A stretch of 64,000 bases of DNA from positions 434,001-498,000 of the forward strand of contig NZ_CP014571.1 of assembly GCF_017357425.1 (NCBI RefSeq), given 5' to 3'. This stretch comes from Arthrobacter sp. D5-1. GTDB lineage: Bacteria; Actinomycetota; Actinomycetes; Actinomycetales; Micrococcaceae. Shown in pieces: positions 60,534 to 64,000 of this stretch. The notes beneath the pieces are model-generated. The model was not told the DNA's origin, ran no database searches, and saw nothing but the letters and a program-made list of their open reading frames with translations. Within the stretch, counting starts at the first letter, position 1, and each line of letters starts with the position of its first letter. Made by a program: the position numbers and the translations under genes.

Positions 60534-61157
60534 CTAGTTGATGGCTGCCTTCAGTTCCTTGGCTGCCAGCTCGGGATCCGCGGCGCTGTAGATGGCGCTG
60601 CCTGCGACGGCGACGTCGGCACCTGCCAACTGGACTGCTGCGATGGTTCCAGCGTTCACGCCGCCGGCAACTGAGAACGGGACGCGTGCTTCCTCGCCGG
60701 CGTTGAGCAGGCTGCGCAGGTTGTATCCGGGCTGTGCCTGCTCATCCAGGCCTGCGTGGAACTCGACGAACGTGGCACCCAGCGCGCGGGCTTCCTTGGC
60801 GCGGGAAGCCTTGTCTGCCACACCAATCAGGTCCACAACGATGCCTTTGTTGTGGGCCTTTGCAGCCTTTACCGCGCCGGCAATGGTGGAATCGTCGGCC
60901 GTGCCCAGGACGGAAACCAGGTCCGCTCCGGCGTTGAACGCGATGTCGGCTTCAAGCTCGCCGGCATCCATGGTCTTCATGTCGGCGAAGACGATCTTGG
61001 TGGGGTGCGCTTCCTTGATGGCAGTGACAGCCGAGAGCCCGGCGGCCTTGATCAGCGGCGTGCCGAGTTCGATGATGTCCACGTGCTCGGCCACTTTGCC
61101 GGCCAGTTCAAGGGCGTCCTCGACGGTGAGGAGATCCAGTGCTACCTGAAGTTTCAT
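60534..61157 (-). CDS. hxlA: 3-hexulose-6-phosphate synthase
   Basis: Condenses formaldehyde with ribulose 5-phosphate, the first step of the RuMP pathway for formaldehyde fixation or detoxification. The 207-aa OMP-decarboxylase-fold protein has MKLQVALDLLTVEDALELA, IELGTPLIK, the metal/catalytic motif VFADMKTMDAGELEADIAFN and AGGVNAGTIAAVQLAGADVA. The length is normal. It is the second gene after hxlB (60 nt apart). Confidence 0.95.
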   Translation of the reverse strand: MKLQVALDLLTVEDALELAGKVAEHVDIIELGTPLIKAAGLSAVTAIKEAHPTKIVFADMKTMDAGELEADIAFNAGADLVSVLGTADDSTIAGAVKAAKAHNKGIVVDLIGVADKASRAKEARALGATFVEFHAGLDEQAQPGYNLRSLLNAGEEARVPFSVAGGVNAGTIAAVQLAGADVAVAGSAIYSAADPELAAKELKAAIN

Positions 61158-61217
61158 TGGTTTTTTCTTTCTTTCGGAGGGTTTGTTTTGGAACGGGCGG
61201 TGCAGGCTTGGGTCGGG

Positions 61218-61814
61218 CTACTCGAGGTTGGCGTGGCGCAGCCAGAGTTGTTCGGCAGGCTCGTCCGTGTTCTCCCAAAGGGTTTGGAACACTGCCTCGG
61301 TTGCGAGGAAAAGGGATTGCTCGAACAGGCTGCCGGAGTACTGGCGGGAAAGGCTGGAGCCATGATCGGTCTTCTGGGCGGCGGGAATAATCACCAACGC
61401 ATCGGCCAATCCCGCCAGGGGTGATCCCGGGTTGGTGGTCACGGCAGCGACGTTTGCACCGGCGGCGATGGCTGTTTCGGCTGCCTTGACCACTCCGGAG
61501 GTGGTCCCCGAGCCGGAGGCAACCACAAGGAGATCGCCGGCGGCGATGGCGGGTGTTGTGGTGTCCCCAGCGACGTGGACCGTCAGGCCCAGATGCATGA
61601 GGCGCATGGCTGCCATGCGGAGCACCAGCCCGCTGCGTCCGGCCCCGGCGAGGAAGACCCGTTCCGCCCTGCGGATTCTTTCGGCGAGGACTGCCAACTG
61701 ACCAACGTCGATCGCGTTGGTGGTGCTCACTATCTCGCCCTGGATCAGGGACAGGTTGAGGGCGGCCTGGGCTGGTGTTTGGCTCAGGACGTGCTCTTCT
61801 GCGACAGCGTCCAC
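61218..61814 (-). CDS. hxlB: 6-phospho-3-hexuloisomerase
   Basis: Isomerises hexulose 6-phosphate to fructose 6-phosphate, completing formaldehyde assimilation with HxlA. The 198-aa SIS-domain protein has VFLAGAGRSGLVLRMAAMRL, VASGSGTTSGVVKAAETA and TDHGSSLSRQYSGSLFEQSL. The GTG start follows GGAGAAAGT. It is first in the leftward pair and divergent from the kinase-like/LuxR fusion gene, which may regulate it (137-nt gap). Confidence 0.94.
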   Translation of the reverse strand: MDAVAEEHVLSQTPAQAALNLSLIQGEIVSTTNAIDVGQLAVLAERIRRAERVFLAGAGRSGLVLRMAAMRLMHLGLTVHVAGDTTTPAIAAGDLLVVASGSGTTSGVVKAAETAIAAGANVAAVTTNPGSPLAGLADALVIIPAAQKTDHGSSLSRQYSGSLFEQSLFLATEAVFQTLWENTDEPAEQLWLRHANLE

Positions 61815-61951
61815 ACTTTCTCCTTCAGTTGCCGTGAATGTCTTCCGTTTCAGCTTGGTGCAGTTGATGGGTGGGCGGAACGCTGTTTTGTGACAGCTTT
61901 TCCTACCCCTTTGGGTAGTGCCCGCTCTTCACTGGAACGTATGCTGGGCCG

Positions 61952-63232
61952 ATGCAGAACTGGGACCTCCTTCACGCCGTCAGCGACCTCGCTGCCGCGC
62001 CGCTGAACCGTATTGCCGAAAGCCTCCGCGGGGCCACGCTCCCGTTCCTGGCGGGCAGCGCCCTGGTCATCTTCACTGAGGACTGCACTGGCCGGCCCCA
62101 GAAAAAGGCGGGCGATGAGGGCATCGTCAGCCGTGTTTCCATCACAGAATTGGACCGGCTGAGGGCAGCGATGCCGGGGGAGGATCCGTGGCGCACTTCT
62201 GCGGTCATCGCGGGTAGGGAGCGGGAGGTTCTCGCCTTGGGCTACGCGCCCAGCCAAGCGCTGTTGGTCCTGACAGACCCCTCCATGACTGCCGGACTGG
62301 AAAGGTCGGACGGTTCGGAAGCGGAAGAGGAGGCTCTCCGTCTTCTCACCTACCTATGGCGATTAACCGCCCGACGCATCCATGAAAAAGTGACCGACGC
62401 GCCGCCGTCGTACCTTTTGGAATCGCGGGCCGCATCCGCTGAGCGGATCCGAGTGACGGCCGAGTTGGTAGACCAGCACTCCACCACCCTCGAAACCCTG
62501 CTCGCTGCCCTGCGGTCGACGTCAATGAACGACGCCGCGGCGCGCGCCTCCGTGACTGACCTCGCCGTCAAAGCCCTGGTGGATCTGCGCACACTCAGCG
62601 ACCGCACCAGCGACCTGGTGGAAGAACCGGTAGCGACGGCTTTCGAGCGGCTGCGCGAGGACCTCCGGCCCCTGATGCACTTCAGCAATATCGACATCCA
62701 GTTCATCGAGCCACCCGCCAACGGTCGTGCACTCCCTGGCGAAGTGGCCCATGCCGCGCGTGCCGTTGTCCGCGGGCTGGTCCTGGCCATTGCGGAGCAA
62801 CCGGACGTCCGGAGGGTCCGCGCGCAGTGGGATTGCGATGGCGGGAACCTGTTGATCAACGTCCGCGACGACGGTCTGGGCGCACTCTCGCCGGATTCGC
62901 CCAGCATTGCCCGGCTGCAACAGCGGGTGCAGGCCGTTGACGGGCGGATGTCCCTTGAAGTGATGCAGGGCTGGGGCGCGGACATTTCCGTCGTGCTGCC
63001 GCTGGATCCACCGCCAGCCCCCGGCGGCGATGTAGCCGTCTGGGATCTGGCACCACGCGAGCTGGAGGTCCTGCAGTTGCTAACCTCTGGGCAGCGGAAC
63101 CGGAGCATCGCCGGTGCCCTCCACATCAGTGAAAACACAGTGAAGTTCCACATCCGGAATCTCTTCCGGAAACTCGACGTGCGTTCCAGGGCGGAGGCAA
63201 TTGCCTTGGCGCACTCGGCAGGGCTGCGGTAA
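61952..63232 (+). CDS. GAF/degenerate histidine-kinase/LuxR fusion regulator
   Basis: A 426-aa regulator with three parts. Residues ~1-145 look like a GAF-type sensor. Residues ~160-220 resemble the dimerisation helix of NarL-type kinases, but the phospho-acceptor motif RELHD is here AELVDQH (Val173 in place of His). Residues ~230-350 form an ATPase-like domain with RDDGLGAL and an LQQRVQAVDGRMSLEV segment. The C-terminus (~365-426) is a LuxR helix-turn-helix (LAPRELEVLQLLTSGQRNRS, ISENTVKFHIRNLFRKLDVR). Sensor and DNA-binding output are thus one chain. It is divergent from hxlB. Confidence 0.85.
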   Translation: MQNWDLLHAVSDLAAAPLNRIAESLRGATLPFLAGSALVIFTEDCTGRPQKKAGDEGIVSRVSITELDRLRAAMPGEDPWRTSAVIAGREREVLALGYAPSQALLVLTDPSMTAGLERSDGSEAEEEALRLLTYLWRLTARRIHEKVTDAPPSYLLESRAASAERIRVTAELVDQHSTTLETLLAALRSTSMNDAAARASVTDLAVKALVDLRTLSDRTSDLVEEPVATAFERLREDLRPLMHFSNIDIQFIEPPANGRALPGEVAHAARAVVRGLVLAIAEQPDVRRVRAQWDCDGGNLLINVRDDGLGALSPDSPSIARLQQRVQAVDGRMSLEVMQGWGADISVVLPLDPPPAPGGDVAVWDLAPRELEVLQLLTSGQRNRSIAGALHISENTVKFHIRNLFRKLDVRSRAEAIALAHSAGLR

Positions 63233-63416
63233 TTGAATGTAGTTCGAAAGCGCCGGCGAGCTGGTTGCGTTGTCCGGGAATACCGGCTGATGCGCAAGAT
63301 TTTGCTGCAAGCGCTCGACGGACGGAGGTACCCGCCGTCGACCGTTTCACTTTGGACACCATGCCACTCGGTGACAGCACGTGACGGGAGGCCCAACACT
63401 TCCTACGATTAGGCCT

Positions 63417-64000
63417 ATGGAACCCAACGGGAGTGCCGAACACATCCGAAGCTTGCATGAGTTGGTGGTTGGCAGCTCGGACATCCACGCGATCCTCAAC
63501 GGTGTGACCGGCTTCGCGGCCGATGCGATGAGCAAAGTTGCCGGTGAAAATATCGACTGTGCACTCACGCTGCGCCGCCGCAAGCGCACCGCCACCGTTG
63601 CGGGCAGCAGTGCGAGGGCGGTGCATCTGGACAAGATCGAACAGTCCCTGGGGCAGGGCCCCTGCCTGGAAGCGCTGGACGCGGGCCGTCCGGTGCTGCT
63701 GGCAGACGTTGCCACCGACACCAGTTGGCCGGAGTACAGCCGGGCCTTGGCTGCTGAGGGTATTCACTCCGCCTTGGGCGTACCCATGGACCTGGGCGAA
63801 ACATCCCAGGCGGTCATTAACTTCTTTGCTCCCAACGCCGGTACTTTCACGCAGGCTGTGATCGACGAAGCTGCCGCTTTTACGGAGGTTACCGGCAGTA
63901 CGTTGCGTCTGGCCATCAGGATCGAAACCGTGGAGCAACTCAACGCGGACCTGAAGACAGCAATGTCTTCCAGGACTGTTATCGACCTGGCCTGTGGGGT
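63417..64000 (+). CDS. GAF-ANTAR regulator, 3' end outside window
   Basis: A partial protein (194 codons in the window) closely similar to the GAF-ANTAR protein at 13886: ALTLRRRKRTATVAGSSARA, LGQGPCLEALDAGRPVLLAD, AVINFFAPNAGTFTQAVIDE and the start of ANTAR, LKTAMSSRTVIDLACGV, where the window ends. ATG 63417 was chosen as the first in-frame start matching the paralogue's length; no clear Shine-Dalgarno sequence precedes it. The 184-nt spacer 63233-63416 shows nothing recognisable. Confidence 0.88.
   Translation, partial: MEPNGSAEHIRSLHELVVGSSDIHAILNGVTGFAADAMSKVAGENIDCALTLRRRKRTATVAGSSARAVHLDKIEQSLGQGPCLEALDAGRPVLLADVATDTSWPEYSRALAAEGIHSALGVPMDLGETSQAVINFFAPNAGTFTQAVIDEAAAFTEVTGSTLRLAIRIETVEQLNADLKTAMSSRTVIDLACG

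Noticed and set aside
1..64000. CRISPR arrays, insertion sequences, prophage genes, rRNA or tRNA genes
   Set aside because: No regular short repeats, transposase or phage motifs, or RNA gene signatures were found on reading both strands by eye; short degenerate remnants could still be missed.

Overview
The window is a 64 kb piece of a high-GC actinobacterial chromosome. Gene content and style point to the Arthrobacter/Paenarthrobacter group (Micrococcaceae): GTG starts, ATGA start/stop overlaps, many genes without a Shine-Dalgarno sequence, a C50 carotenoid operon, NHEJ repair, mycothiol-type maleylpyruvate isomerase and the RuMP formaldehyde pathway. That assignment is inferred from gene content; no rRNA or tRNA was found. 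I see no CRISPR array, prophage or insertion sequence.

Left part (1-18.1 kb): LigD (cut by the left edge) and Ku are divergent, followed by small membrane proteins, Dps and a bacterial topoisomerase IB, a DNA-protection neighbourhood. A membrane protein/TetR pair with a clear operator follows. The fructose PTS operon fruR-fruK-fruA-ptsH reads leftward from a promoter embedded in a perfect 16-bp inverted repeat. A cluster of little-known small genes surrounds a GAF-ANTAR protein: two paralogous Cys-pair proteins, a YbdK-type ligase and two small proteins. An AraC/VOC pair and a divergent esterase close this part.

Middle part (18.1-38.4 kb): a decayed LacI-family regulator, with a LacI-type palindrome still upstream, precedes beta-phosphoglucomutase and a GH65 disaccharide phosphorylase. 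A PucR regulator diverges from an FMN oxidase, polar amino-acid ABC importer and RidA operon whose substrate is unknown. Next come an ECF sigma factor with a built-in zinc-binding domain, a DHA2 exporter, a membrane-anchored GH26-like hydrolase, a MarR regulator, a methyltransferase, a stand-alone PheRS-like protein with a structured leader that can hide its ribosome binding site, a lipoprotein, a DUF222-HNH nuclease and a TspO-like protein.

Carotenoid block (38.4-45.6 kb): idi-crtE-crtB-crtI-crtYe-crtYf/crtEb forms one tightly overlapping leftward operon. Lycopene cyclase subunit f and lycopene elongase are fused in one protein. A MarR regulator stands at each end, and both share an upstream sequence motif.

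Right part (45.6-64 kb): a CPBP protein, an EAL protein lacking its catalytic Asp pair, an ECF sigma/membrane protein pair and an SGNH hydrolase. The 3-hydroxybenzoate/gentisate pathway follows (uptake, 6-hydroxylase, gentisate dioxygenase, fumarylpyruvate hydrolase, maleylpyruvate isomerase), with an IclR regulator and two copies of the operator ATTCTG-N5-CAGAAT. Then come an AlkC-like glycosylase, an MmyB-type regulator, ilvD, and the RuMP genes hxlB-hxlA divergent from an unusual degenerate-kinase/LuxR fusion. A second GAF-ANTAR gene is cut by the right edge.
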